Assembly (NCBI GenBank): GCA_042862465.1
Contig: JASTVH010000010.1
Location: 1 to 64,000, forward strand
DNA from: JASTVH01 sp042862465
Lineage (GTDB): Bacteria > Pseudomonadota > Gammaproteobacteria > Pseudomonadales > Oleiphilaceae
Reading direction: 5' to 3'
Length of the DNA: 64,000 nt
This document shows, in pieces, positions 17,089 to 26,137 of the stretch (its first letter is position 1; each line of letters begins with the position of its first letter). Below the pieces are notes generated by a model. It worked only from the letters and a program-made list of their open reading frames with translations. It did no database searches and had not been told where the DNA came from. The translations under genes and the position numbers were made by a program.

Positions 17089-20000
17089 TTACATTTCCAT
17101 CAGTTCTTGCCAACCGAGACGCCCGGTACGATCACTTCCGGAGCCGGTTTCAACGTCCCGAACTTCCCCTGTACCGCCGGATGAAACATCGTACTGTTTG
17201 TTGGTCAGGAAGGCTGAGTCGCCGATACCGCCATTATCACGATATTCACCCGCCTTCTTGCCATCGTCAGCATCAATATCGCCATCGTTATCCGAATCAA
17301 ACACCGGCTGCTTGGGCTCGCCACCGTCCATACTGGTGGACATCAGCCACGACCCGCCTCCCCCGCTACAGGCGTCACTGGAGGGGATAAAGGTCTTGAA
17401 GAACAGCACATTACCCCGGTACTGCGCTCTCGTGATCACACGTTCGCCGCTATTGGCAGACAGGTCCATGTACCAGCCATATTGGCGCCCACTGCCGCCG
17501 GTGTCGCTCCAATCGATAGAATTGGAGGTGGTGGTCCGGAGGTCCCCGGACGTGGTTAGCACTTGTTCCGTCAAGTCACTGCGGCCGATCTGGCCATCAC
17601 CACGATCCCATATTCCGTAGAAGCTCTGCTGCGCGGTCGATGAGGCGTCACCAGAGGTCAGATACTGACCGGTGCCGAAAAATATCAGGTAATCCTCGCC
17701 GTTACTTCCCTCTTCACCCGCTGGCGACAGGGTATTTCTGACGATACGGGGAGCAACACTAATCGGCTGCGGGTTGCCGCTGCTATCCACAGCGGTGAAC
17801 AAGGGTTCGGCCGGGCCTTTATTGGAAGCCATGAAGGCAGATTCCCACTTGTTCTCTTGGGCATCAGACACATCAATGGCCCAAAGATTACCCTCGCGGT
17901 CACCACCGTAAATCCGGTCCACGACCATATCCTGATTGACATCGTAAAGGCTGACCTGAGCCATACCCCCCGTATCCGCGACTTCGATGAATTCGTAATC
18001 AACACCCTCTGTCCATGTGCCGTCCAGGCCACCGTCCATGTAGATGATGAAAACACCGGTTTTGTCATCAGCGGCATCACTGCCGTCGGCGAAACCATTT
18101 CCTGTAATCAGGGCCCAACGGCCGTTGTTCATCATGGCCACGGTCGGCTCGTCGAGAATGTAGTTGAGCCTGTCGTCATCGCTTCCATCGAAATCCCACA
18201 ACAACAGGTCATCGGCATTGGATTCGCTGAAGGAACTGGGGTCAGTGACATCCAGTGCAAACAGCCCTGCTCCACCATTACGAAGACCGCCGATCAGCAC
18301 GGTTCTCCATGCCGGTGTCCCGCCCGACGTTGCCGCTGTATAAACATCGACTGCCTGGGGTGAGAGGTCCACATAATAACGGTGGGTGTAATCCGGATCA
18401 GTCAGATAATGCAGGCCCTGCTTGGACTGGTCCGAATAGAGGGATTTGGGAATGTAGGCGAGCACTTCCTGACCGCCCCCGGCGCTGGCATCCTCGATCG
18501 CTTTGAAGCCATGCAGCATGCCGTCGTTTGAGCCGACGTAAACCACAGGGGTGCGACCACGCGCCGTGTTGTTCTTGAAGTTGGAGTAAGGATCACTCAC
18601 CGTGCCAAAAGGCGACTTGTCGGGCCAGCCCAGGGAAGGATCCCCAACATAGACCGGAGTCGAGTGCACAATATCGCCCAACAACCCGCCACGGTTACGG
18701 AAATCCGTACCTTCAAGGGACCGATCCCCCCTCAGGTAGGCCAAACGGTCACTGCCTCGACCATCATCTCCCGAAGGTCCTTGATTGAGGTCTGCCTGAG
18801 CAGTGCTATCCAGATTGCCCCAATGAAACGCGACCCCATCTCCTGTGTCACCGCTATAGGTTAATATGACTCGATTGGACGGAACGCTGTTGTTCAGGAT
18901 ATCCCCGGCCAACCAGGCGGGGGAACTGGCAATCGCCCCCGAATTCGGATCCAGGGGATAGGCCTGAATCTGACCGGTCCAGCTCGTGGAGTTGAACAGG
19001 GTGCTGTATACGAGACTCTCAGCACTCAGCGTACTTGTGTTGAAAGTCACGCTGGAACCGCTACCAATCGACGCGATGATGTCACGCAGTGCTGCAGAAA
19101 GCTCCGTTGCCAACGTTGACGGTGACTGGGCGTTGAACATCTCGCCCCGGCCATTTACTGCGGCGTGGTAGAGATCATCGACCTGGCGGCGGTCACGAAC
19201 ACTGGAGACGTCTGGCCAGGTCGGCGGATTGTTATAGGCGTCAATCACCTTGTTGTGAGTCTCGCCAAAGATGGTTCCTCGTGCACCGAGTCCCACGGTG
19301 TATGTATTCATGTGCAAATTCGTATTGCAGTCCAGGGATTCCGGCGGGTTGGTGCCATTACAGGCGGTCGGCACCTTGACCTGGCCTAGCGTGAAGTCGC
19401 TGGCAGAGAAGAGTTTTTCGTCGTAGTACTTGTATGCGATATCCGCCAGGGTACTGGAATAAGTATCTTCATAGGGCTGGCCTGCACTGCCGTCCTCATT
19501 GTTTATACCGCTAATGCTACTGGCATTGGCAAAGCCATCGGTAAACAGCAGTGTAAAGTTCTTCTGACACGCCTCCGTGACGGGGGCACCCGAATCACTG
19601 CGCTTCAGCTGATCACCTGCATATTTCAGAGCCTGTCGCAGCGGCGTCCCTCCTGAGGATACGTGTTCGTAATGATCCTTAAGAAACGACGTAACGTCCG
19701 AGGCCTTATCCATGTCTTTCATGGACACATCACTTCGATTGTTAATCCAGAACATACCCGCACGAACGCCGGAAATGCCCTGGAATGCTTCTGCCAGACC
19801 ACCTCGCATCGCCTGATGACGGCGGCGATAATAGGTAAACCAATTGGCAAAGTTCTGGATCTCGTCGTCGTAGCTGCGGCTGTATCCAGTGCCCGCGTTA
19901 TAGGTTGTCTGACCGGACTTTATTTCCACCTTTTTCAGGCAGCGACCATCCGGACCGATGGCATCCACGCCCGAAAACTGAGTGGTGTCTGCCTCAAACG

Positions 20001-21357
20001 CCTTGTAGTAGGAAGGATCGATGTCAGTTGAACAATCACGCGTCTCCGAAAGTGTTTTCGGCGCGGACAGCTTCATGGCTCCCGATGGGGTCGCACTGGA
20101 GCTTGTCGTGACCATGATCTGGTCGATATAGACACCCGGCTCCCGATAGCGAATACGCAGGGTCTGCGTACCGGTGGAGTTAATGTCTACTGAAGCCCAG
20201 CGCTCCCAGACCCAGTCTGGAGAAGCCGTATGCCCGGTCCACCACTTGTTCCAGTGCTCACCGTTCACGTCATACCAGGGGTCCCCACTGTCCACCTGAA
20301 ATTCTGAAGCCTTGTGGCCATAGAGGTTCAACCAGAGAGAGTCGGCGCTGCCTCCGGGCATCATCCGGCGTACCCAAATATACTGCGTCCCCGTTTGGGC
20401 AACCGAAAAAGTCAGCGACACCTGGCCCTCGGATGCTAGTGGAGGAGAATCATATTCAGCACTAACACCCTCGATACCAACATAGTCGCCACCTGACGCA
20501 TCACTTACGAGCGCAGACTGATAAATATCATTCGTACTCGGGGCGCCATCAGAGGCCTTAATATAATTCCCCAAAAGCACCGCATCCTCGGCTTCAATTA
20601 AGACCGAGTTATTGGTGTTGGAATTTCCGTTGCCAGAGGGCGTGAAGGTATAAGTGCTGGTGTTATCAACCACATAATAGGTGGCGGGATAATATGTATA
20701 GTCTTCATCCCCGGTCTTACCGCAGGCACCACCGGAATCCGTACAGGGCATTGCGCTGGTATTGATATCAAAATCCCACTGGGATTCACCGGAGGGTTTG
20801 TCCGTGCTAGTGGAGAAATCCTGGGTCAGATCCAGCGTAAATGAGGTAAAGTTCGGATCGTAAGGTGCCGCTGAAGCACTTGAATCCGGCCAGGAATACC
20901 CGCCATAGGATGGCCAGGGCGTGTAATCCACTGCAGGATCGTAATAGGCCTTGTTGTACTCTGCACTGCGGGCAAAAGCAAAAGGCTTCACGGGCGGGAT
21001 GGCGTAATGACTTCCGGCCAGCATCGCGCGACCGTTGTAAGAGCCATTCTGACCATTTGGGAAAAGATATGTGTACTTCCCGCTTGAGACAGATCCGCTC
21101 GAGTCTTTTAGTGTTCCATCCGAATTAACGAAAGAGCCATCACTATGCAGCCATAGGGCGCCATCATTGGTCGGGAAAAGCGTTTCAAAATCCATGCTGC
21201 CCGAGTCATCGATGGACAAAAGGATATTGTGCTTAACACTGCCCTCCAAAAACAGAGGTTGGCTCGCTGGCGTCACGGGAGTTGAGAAGCCCATGGCCGG
21301 CAGCAAGAAAGATGCGGTCAGCACTGATTTGAACGTATTAACGAGGTAATGTTTCAC
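17089..21357 (-). CDS. pilY1: Type IV pilus tip-associated adhesin PilY1
   Basis: PilY1 sits at the pilus tip, primes assembly with the minor pilins and acts in adhesion and surface sensing. The 1422-aa product starts with GTG, AAGGAGGG 7 bp upstream, and has a signal peptide. A von Willebrand A domain opens with the MIDAS motif D50-x-S52-x-S54, is interrupted, then resumes near residue 500 (SSGGTPLRQAL, FTDGFAN). The C-terminal half is the PilY1 beta-propeller (VVYVGSNDGMLHGF, WRTVLIGGLRNGGAGLFALD). A calcium-type loop DSDNDGDIDADD lies near the C-terminus. Residues about 252-416 look like an inserted carbohydrate-binding-type domain. Confidence 0.95.
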   Translation of the reverse strand: MKHYLVNTFKSVLTASFLLPAMGFSTPVTPASQPLFLEGSVKHNILLSIDDSGSMDFETLFPTNDGALWLHSDGSFVNSDGTLKDSSGSVSSGKYTYLFPNGQNGSYNGRAMLAGSHYAIPPVKPFAFARSAEYNKAYYDPAVDYTPWPSYGGYSWPDSSASAAPYDPNFTSFTLDLTQDFSTSTDKPSGESQWDFDINTSAMPCTDSGGACGKTGDEDYTYYPATYYVVDNTSTYTFTPSGNGNSNTNNSVLIEAEDAVLLGNYIKASDGAPSTNDIYQSALVSDASGGDYVGIEGVSAEYDSPPLASEGQVSLTFSVAQTGTQYIWVRRMMPGGSADSLWLNLYGHKASEFQVDSGDPWYDVNGEHWNKWWTGHTASPDWVWERWASVDINSTGTQTLRIRYREPGVYIDQIMVTTSSSATPSGAMKLSAPKTLSETRDCSTDIDPSYYKAFEADTTQFSGVDAIGPDGRCLKKVEIKSGQTTYNAGTGYSRSYDDEIQNFANWFTYYRRRHQAMRGGLAEAFQGISGVRAGMFWINNRSDVSMKDMDKASDVTSFLKDHYEHVSSGGTPLRQALKYAGDQLKRSDSGAPVTEACQKNFTLLFTDGFANASSISGINNEDGSAGQPYEDTYSSTLADIAYKYYDEKLFSASDFTLGQVKVPTACNGTNPPESLDCNTNLHMNTYTVGLGARGTIFGETHNKVIDAYNNPPTWPDVSSVRDRRQVDDLYHAAVNGRGEMFNAQSPSTLATELSAALRDIIASIGSGSSVTFNTSTLSAESLVYSTLFNSTSWTGQIQAYPLDPNSGAIASSPAWLAGDILNNSVPSNRVILTYSGDTGDGVAFHWGNLDSTAQADLNQGPSGDDGRGSDRLAYLRGDRSLEGTDFRNRGGLLGDIVHSTPVYVGDPSLGWPDKSPFGTVSDPYSNFKNNTARGRTPVVYVGSNDGMLHGFKAIEDASAGGGQEVLAYIPKSLYSDQSKQGLHYLTDPDYTHRYYVDLSPQAVDVYTAATSGGTPAWRTVLIGGLRNGGAGLFALDVTDPSSFSESNADDLLLWDFDGSDDDRLNYILDEPTVAMMNNGRWALITGNGFADGSDAADDKTGVFIIYMDGGLDGTWTEGVDYEFIEVADTGGMAQVSLYDVNQDMVVDRIYGGDREGNLWAIDVSDAQENKWESAFMASNKGPAEPLFTAVDSSGNPQPISVAPRIVRNTLSPAGEEGSNGEDYLIFFGTGQYLTSGDASSTAQQSFYGIWDRGDGQIGRSDLTEQVLTTSGDLRTTTSNSIDWSDTGGSGRQYGWYMDLSANSGERVITRAQYRGNVLFFKTFIPSSDACSGGGGSWLMSTSMDGGEPKQPVFDSDNDGDIDADDGKKAGEYRDNGGIGDSAFLTNKQYDVSSGGTGEVRDVETGSGSDRTGRLGWQELMEM

Positions 21358-21384
21358 TACGCCACCCTCCTTATACGGGCACCG

Positions 21385-21933
21385 TTAAAAGGCTTTGCCG
21401 TAATAAACTTGAACAATTCTCCGCGTTTCTCCAGAGCGCCCGGAACTCCACGCGACAATGCGAAAGCCAGCGGGCGTACCGACGCCCGTATTGGCCGAAT
21501 AGTTACTGATTTGCCCCTGATCCGTTTCCTCTGCACTCATTTCACCCATGTACTCGATGAAATAACGCGGAGACTCGGCGAGCACGCCAGAGGTAAATCC
21601 CGTTGCCGCGGCCGAATTGGTTTTACTGCTATCCCACGTCGTCGCGGCAAATTCATCCGGCGCGTCCCCCTGGTCATACAACCCCTGAGCGACACCGAAA
21701 TCACCGATCGTCACGGTCTCATTCTCGATCCGAGACTCAGCTTCTCGTGCGGCAAACTCGGCTGCTTCCAGTGCAACCTGTCCGTCTCTGACTGCAGACA
21801 CCATTTTTTCCTGCATCAATGAACCTTGCATTGAACTGATGGCCAACAAGCTCAAAACCAGCAGGATCAAAAGCGTTGTAAGCAATGCAGCTCCACGTTG
21901 ACTGCAGGGCAAAGGAAGCACGAACTGGTTCAT
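21385..21933 (-). CDS. pilX: Type IV pilus minor pilin PilX
   Basis: The 182-aa product matches PilX: a leader ending in RG, then the hydrophobic AALLTTLLILLVLSLLAISS and a helical segment QVALEAAEFAAREAESRIEN. Glu at mature position +5 is absent, as seen in PilX and GspK-like tip pilins. Two basic leader segments and a Cys precede the cleavage site. The gene lies between pilW (3-bp gap) and pilY1 (27-bp gap) in the minor pilin operon, which supports the assignment where the sequence is weakly conserved. Confidence 0.9.
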   Translation of the reverse strand: MNQFVLPLPCSQRGAALLTTLLILLVLSLLAISSMQGSLMQEKMVSAVRDGQVALEAAEFAAREAESRIENETVTIGDFGVAQGLYDQGDAPDEFAATTWDSSKTNSAAATGFTSGVLAESPRYFIEYMGEMSAEETDQGQISNYSANTGVGTPAGFRIVAWSSGRSGETRRIVQVYYGKAF

Positions 21934-21936
21934 GGC

Positions 21937-22989
21937 TTACATCCTGTTTCGAATCGTAGCGGTTGATGTGTAAACAGATCGAAGACGATTATCCGAGGCG
22001 GTCACTGTCGAACCATTGAAGGTATACTCCTGCGGTGTATCGAACACGTCTTCCTGTGGGGATCTCACCAGAAGACTGATACGCATCGCGAGCACAGCGT
22101 TCATATCTGCCACAGCATCAGCATCACGCCAGGCATTTACGGTGCCATCGCCATCAGTATCCTCGCCATAGAGGATCTGCATATCTTCGACACCTTCAAT
22201 CAGCTCTATTTCCTGCGTTACACCGATATTACCTCCAGACATCTGCGCCCGGCTCATGAACAGGGCAGGCTCTCCGCTCAACCCTGTTCCAACATAATAG
22301 GCCTCGTAATAGGGCAGATTAATCTTGGCGCCCTCATCATAGACTTGCGATAAACAATGGGCATTGCTGCCTGGGCAACCCGGATTGCTGGGGTTGAAGT
22401 TACCCGGATCCATGTTCCCCGTGTTATGCCCAATATTGGTGTTACCGGTTGTCCCCGTGACACCACTGGCTTGGAAAATGTCTCCGCCATTACAGTTGCT
22501 GATAAAGACAATATCCCCAGCCTGTAGAGGACCGGGCTCGTTGACCCTAAGAACGGCGGACGCCTGTGTCATGGGGGTCACAATCTCTACCCCCTCAGCG
22601 CCACGGACACCTCGAATCGTAAAACTATCCGTTCCATCCCGAATCGCATCCGAGCCATTGGTGTTGTCATCAGCTCCCTCAAGACCATCCCCGAAGCCCA
22701 ACGTCACGCTGTCAAAGCCAGTGCCCCCAGGGTCCAAATTATTCACCACATTGCCACTGCTAAGGCTGGAACATCCCCAATAGTCCGCATTCCGTACAGC
22801 CCGATTCAGCATCTCCACGGCCATGCGTCCAGCCTCTTGCACCCGCGTCCGGGCTTCAGTCACGTCAAAGGTCTGACGATTACTAACAAAAATCTGGGTT
22901 AAACCAACGGTCAGGATGAGACCGAGGGTTATCGCGATCATCAATTCGATGATCGACAGGCCCTGCTGCCGAGAAAGTGGGTGTCTCAT
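21937..22989 (-). CDS. pilW: Type IV pilus minor pilin PilW
   Basis: The 350-aa product has prepilin leader MRHPLSRQQG and mature LSIIELMIAITLGLILTVGL with Glu5. A helix with a conserved pattern follows (QTFDVTEARTRVQEAGRMAVEML), then a long beta-rich domain, the size and layout typical of PilW. Its ATG overlaps the pilV stop as ATGA, so the two are translationally coupled. PilW with PilV, PilX and FimU forms the minor pilin complex that carries PilY1 at the tip. Confidence 0.92.
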   Translation of the reverse strand: MRHPLSRQQGLSIIELMIAITLGLILTVGLTQIFVSNRQTFDVTEARTRVQEAGRMAVEMLNRAVRNADYWGCSSLSSGNVVNNLDPGGTGFDSVTLGFGDGLEGADDNTNGSDAIRDGTDSFTIRGVRGAEGVEIVTPMTQASAVLRVNEPGPLQAGDIVFISNCNGGDIFQASGVTGTTGNTNIGHNTGNMDPGNFNPSNPGCPGSNAHCLSQVYDEGAKINLPYYEAYYVGTGLSGEPALFMSRAQMSGGNIGVTQEIELIEGVEDMQILYGEDTDGDGTVNAWRDADAVADMNAVLAMRISLLVRSPQEDVFDTPQEYTFNGSTVTASDNRLRSVYTSTATIRNRM

Positions 22990-23435
22990 TGATCAATCCT
23001 CGCGCGCAACGTGTAAGACTGCTTGACGGCATCATTCCCAAGATCACGTTCGGTCCAATCGATCGTCACGACTGCCATGCCACCGCTGTAGGTCAGTTTC
23101 GCCTGGGCTGAAGGAACATCCTGCTGAAGATTCGTAATCCACTCGTATGCGTCCCGGGAGGCAAGCTGGGCGGGTGAACAGCTGGGCGAGCACGAACTCC
23201 CAGAGCCAGCTGCAGTAATACTGTTGTACTGCCCGTCTTCGACACCTGGCATGTTGGCTCTCATACGCTCAACAATTTCGCCGGCGTGCATCGTAATCAG
23301 GGAGCGCGTATTGGAATTGTTGGCAGACTTTAGTGAAAGGGACTGAACTCCCGCGACACCGAGAAGGCCGATTGCCAATATGACCATGGCAATCAACACT
23401 TCAATCATTGTGAAACCGTGCTGCTTAATCCGCAT
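22986..23435 (-). CDS. pilV: Type IV pilus minor pilin PilV
   Basis: The 149-aa product has leader MRIKQHG and mature FTMIEVLIAMVILAIGLLGVA with Glu5, then SLKSANNSNTRSLITMHAGEIVERMRANM, the hallmark helix of PilV. Two Cys pairs (SSCSPSCSP) sit mid-domain. It overlaps pilW by 4 bp and follows fimU by 15 bp. I place it as one subunit of the FimU-PilV-PilW-PilX priming complex. Confidence 0.92.
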   Translation of the reverse strand: MRIKQHGFTMIEVLIAMVILAIGLLGVAGVQSLSLKSANNSNTRSLITMHAGEIVERMRANMPGVEDGQYNSITAAGSGSSCSPSCSPAQLASRDAYEWITNLQQDVPSAQAKLTYSGGMAVVTIDWTERDLGNDAVKQSYTLRARIDQ

Positions 23436-23450
23436 GATATTTACCTGCTA

Positions 23451-23966
23451 CTAGCTGCAAACAACCGACGTGGAGCGCACTCGCCCCGCGAAACTGATCA
23501 ATACTTCCCGACCGGTTTCATTGGTTCGGTCATCGCAAATCCGGATCGAAAATTCATCATTGATCGATGCGGGTGAGGGTGTAAAAAAACCATTGGCAAC
23601 AAAACCGATATTGGTCAGCCCATCAGTTCCATTACCTGTAACCCCTTCCAATTCTTGCAGTAGCCGCAACTCTTCGCCGCTGTCGAAACTGCCATTTCCA
23701 TTGTCATCGACCCATATCCGCAGACCACCGCCCCATTCGTCGCTATTGCCATTGGATGCAATGGGCTGTATTCGGACAACGGTGGAACGCTTGACCGCTT
23801 CCGTACGCGCATAATTAAGCGCACCCACGAGACGATTCGTTTCGGTGACAATGCGATTATTCGCGATCAAGTTACTGAAAGATGGAATCGCTATCGCCGC
23901 AATAACGCCAATCAGCGCAATCACCACTATGAGTTCAATGAGAGTAAAACCGCGCTCCCGTACCAT
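23451..23966 (-). CDS. fimU: Type IV pilus minor pilin FimU (GspH/FimT family)
   Basis: The 171-aa product has leader MVRERG and mature FTLIELIVVIALIGVIAAIA with Glu5, then a GspH/FimU globular domain (LVGALNYARTEAVKRSTVV) with a C-terminal Cys pair (RICDD and SVVCS at the end). It is first in the leftward minor pilin unit, which supports FimU over FimT; the other family member stands alone after pilR. AAGGGGGAA precedes the ATG. No clear RpoN-type site was found upstream; TATTCT at about 24000 is a weak -10. Confidence 0.87.
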   Translation of the reverse strand: MVRERGFTLIELIVVIALIGVIAAIAIPSFSNLIANNRIVTETNRLVGALNYARTEAVKRSTVVRIQPIASNGNSDEWGGGLRIWVDDNGNGSFDSGEELRLLQELEGVTGNGTDGLTNIGFVANGFFTPSPASINDEFSIRICDDRTNETGREVLISFAGRVRSTSVVCS

Positions 23967-24097
23967 GCTTTTCCCCCTTATCCACTATTCAACAAATTAG
24001 AATAAGACACGGAGGCGCGCAGCAGTTATCCGACGAGCGGCTTTGATAGAAGGGTGAGCGGCACAGGACAGCACAAAAAAGAGACCCAGTTCACATT

Positions 24098-24168
24098 GCA
24101 ACACTTCCCCGCAGGCACGGGGAAGCACTTCAACTGAACCAAGGCGAAACGGGGAAGAAAAGTGTTGC
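24098..24168. other. Overlapping alternative hairpins between ispH and fimU
   Basis: CTTCCCCG (24104-24111) can pair with CGGGGAAG at 24118-24125 as a short perfect 8-bp hairpin. The longer arm from 24098 can instead pair with 24150-24168, where CGGGGAAG recurs and AAGTGTTGC matches GCAACACTT. The two folds exclude each other. On the minus strand a TCTCTTTTTTG run lies about 25 nt past the short hairpin. It may end the ispH transcript or act as the 5' region of the fimU operon. Confidence 0.35.
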
Positions 24169-24180
24169 CGTTAGAGGGAA

Positions 24181-25131
24181 TCAGATTTCCTCGGCCGGAA
24201 TTCGCAACTCACGCGGCATACTAAAGACAATATTTTCCTCACGGCCCGCGACTTCTTCTGGCAGCTCCCCGCCAAGCTCACGCAACCGAGAAACGACTTG
24301 CCCGACCAGCACCTCCGGTGCCGATGCTCCGGCGGTAATACCCACTACCTTGGCTGACGCCAGCCACTCCGATTCGATCTGCTCGGCCCCATCAATCAGA
24401 TAAGCGGGTGTGCCCATGCGCTCGGCCAGTTCCCGCAGCCGATTGGAGTTGGAGCTGTTGGGCGAGCCGACGACGAGCATGACGTCACAGCCTTCCGCCA
24501 ATTGCTTGACCGCATCCTGGCGATTCTGGGTGGCGTAGCAGATGTCGTCCTTGCGCGGCCCCAGGATGGCGGGGAAGCGTTCACGCAGGGCGTCGATGAC
24601 GCGGGCGGTGTCGTCCATGGACAGGGTGGTCTGGGTGACATAGGCGAGATTTTGCGGGTCCTGGACCTCCAGCTTGGCGACGTCGTCGACATCCTCCACC
24701 AGATAGATCCGCTCGCCCTGGCTGGCATCGTACTGCCCCATGGTGCCTTCCACTTCCGGGTGACCGGCGTGACCGATCAGGATGCATTCGCGCCCTTCGC
24801 GGCTGTAGCGCATGACTTCCATGTGGACCTTGGTGACCAGCGGGCAGGTGGCGTCGAAGACCTTGAGACCACGATCGCGGGCTTCCTGCTGCACCTGCTG
24901 GGAGACACCGTGGGCACTGAAGATCACCAGTGCATCGTCCGGCACCTCATGCAGTTCATCCACAAACACCGCGCCGCGCTGGCGCAGATCGTCCACCACG
25001 AAGCGATTGTGAACCACCTCGTGGCGCACGTAGATCGGCGCGCCGAATACTTCCAGGGCCCGGTTGACGATCTCGATCGCCCGGTCGACGCCGGCACAAA
25101 AGCCACGGGGGTTGGCGAGACGAATCTGCAT
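24181..25131 (-). CDS. ispH: 4-hydroxy-3-methylbut-2-enyl diphosphate reductase
   Basis: IspH is the last enzyme of the MEP isoprenoid pathway, an iron-sulfur protein making IPP and DMAPP. The 316-aa product has the three cluster cysteines Cys12 (NPRGFCAGVDRA), Cys96 (FDATCPLVTKVH) and Cys198 (DDICYATQNRQ). It also has the proton-relay region His124-Pro-Glu126 (GHPEVEGT). I start at ATG 25131 (MQIRLANPRG), where homologues begin; an in-frame ATG at 25215 would overlap the end of fkpB. It is the last gene of ribF-ileS-lspA-fkpB-ispH. Confidence 0.96.
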   Translation of the reverse strand: MQIRLANPRGFCAGVDRAIEIVNRALEVFGAPIYVRHEVVHNRFVVDDLRQRGAVFVDELHEVPDDALVIFSAHGVSQQVQQEARDRGLKVFDATCPLVTKVHMEVMRYSREGRECILIGHAGHPEVEGTMGQYDASQGERIYLVEDVDDVAKLEVQDPQNLAYVTQTTLSMDDTARVIDALRERFPAILGPRKDDICYATQNRQDAVKQLAEGCDVMLVVGSPNSSNSNRLRELAERMGTPAYLIDGAEQIESEWLASAKVVGITAGASAPEVLVGQVVSRLRELGGELPEEVAGREENIVFSMPRELRIPAEEI

Positions 25132-25159
25132 AGTCGGTTTTCCTGAGGTCGGAGGTTTC

Positions 25160-25606
25160 CTAGTCCTGACTAGGCTGAACCTCGAGAATTTCCACGTCAA
25201 ACAGCAAAGTTTCACCGGCCAGGGGATGGTTGAAATCCACCACTACGCGATCCCCTTCCACTTCCTTGACCACGCCTGGCAATTCCGATTTGGCCGCATC
25301 GGCGAAGGAGATCACCACACCGGGCTCGAGCACCATGTCGGGGCCGAATTCATGGCGCTTGAATTCCTGCAGGTTGTTCGGGTTCTGCTGGCCGAAGGCC
25401 TTTTCTGGCGGTACCTCAAAGGTTTCCCGATCGCCCGCCTTAAGCCCGATCAGGTAGCCTTCGAAGTTCTCTGGCAGGTTGCCATCGCCGATGACCAGGC
25501 TGGCGGGCTGCTTGTCGAAAGTGGAATCGACGGTTTCGCCATCCTGCAGACGCAGCGCGAAGTGCAGCCGCACCTCGGTGCCTTTCTCCACCCGGGTATC
25601 ACTCAT
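25160..25606 (-). CDS. fkpB: FKBP-type peptidyl-prolyl isomerase (FkpB/SlpA)
   Basis: The 148-aa product is a SlyD/FkpB-class prolyl isomerase and chaperone with the FKBP core split by an insert-in-flap domain: LHFALRLQDGETVDSTFD, then FEVPPEKAFGQQNPNNLQEF, then VDFNHPLAGETLLFDVEI. It has no His-rich metal tail, which separates it from SlyD. Its start overlaps the lspA stop by 8 bp and ispH follows. This lspA-fkpB-ispH order is widespread in gammaproteobacteria. Confidence 0.92.
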   Translation of the reverse strand: MSDTRVEKGTEVRLHFALRLQDGETVDSTFDKQPASLVIGDGNLPENFEGYLIGLKAGDRETFEVPPEKAFGQQNPNNLQEFKRHEFGPDMVLEPGVVISFADAAKSELPGVVKEVEGDRVVVDFNHPLAGETLLFDVEILEVQPSQD

Positions 25607-26132
25607 GGGGCGAATCCTCTTTCTGGGGGCCGGGATTACGGAACATCTCGATGGCCATCATGACGGCCCCAACGGTAATAAAACTGTCCGCGAGATTGAA
25701 CGCGGGAAAGTGGTACTGCTGCCAATAGAAATGCAGAAAATCCACGACATAACCGTGCACGATACGATCGTAAAGGTTACCCAGAGCACCACCCAGGATC
25801 AGCGAAATTGACAGCGGCAGCCACCAGCGACGACGGTCGAGCGTGGCCAGCCAGCGCACCAGGACGATGCTGACCACAATCGCCAGGCCCGCGAAGAACC
25901 AGCGCTGCCAGCCGGAGGCGTCCGACAGGAAGCTGAAGGCCGCGCCGGTATTGTGCAACAGCGTCAAGTTGAAGAAGGGCAACACTGGCTCGGAAACCCC
26001 GTAAGTAAGTTCCGCCGTCGCCAGCGCCTTGGTACCCAGGTCCACAACGATCGCCAGCAGCGACAGCCAGAGCCACGGCAAGGCGCTCTTGTGCGGCGCC
26101 TGGCCGCTTTCCTTATCCTGCATCTCAGTCAT
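25599..26132 (-). CDS. lspA: Lipoprotein signal peptidase
   Basis: This inner membrane aspartyl protease removes signal peptides from prolipoproteins such as BamD and the DUF2057 protein here. The 177-aa product has four membrane helices. The catalytic aspartates are predicted as Asp131 (VVDF) and Asp149 (FNLADS), 18 apart as in E. coli. Conserved LLHNTGAAFSFLSD and GGALGNLYDRI are intact. It lies 5 bp after the ileS stop and overlaps fkpB, so the genes are coupled. Confidence 0.95.
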   Translation of the reverse strand: MTEMQDKESGQAPHKSALPWLWLSLLAIVVDLGTKALATAELTYGVSEPVLPFFNLTLLHNTGAAFSFLSDASGWQRWFFAGLAIVVSIVLVRWLATLDRRRWWLPLSISLILGGALGNLYDRIVHGYVVDFLHFYWQQYHFPAFNLADSFITVGAVMMAIEMFRNPGPQKEDSPHE

Positions 26133-26137
26133 TCAAC

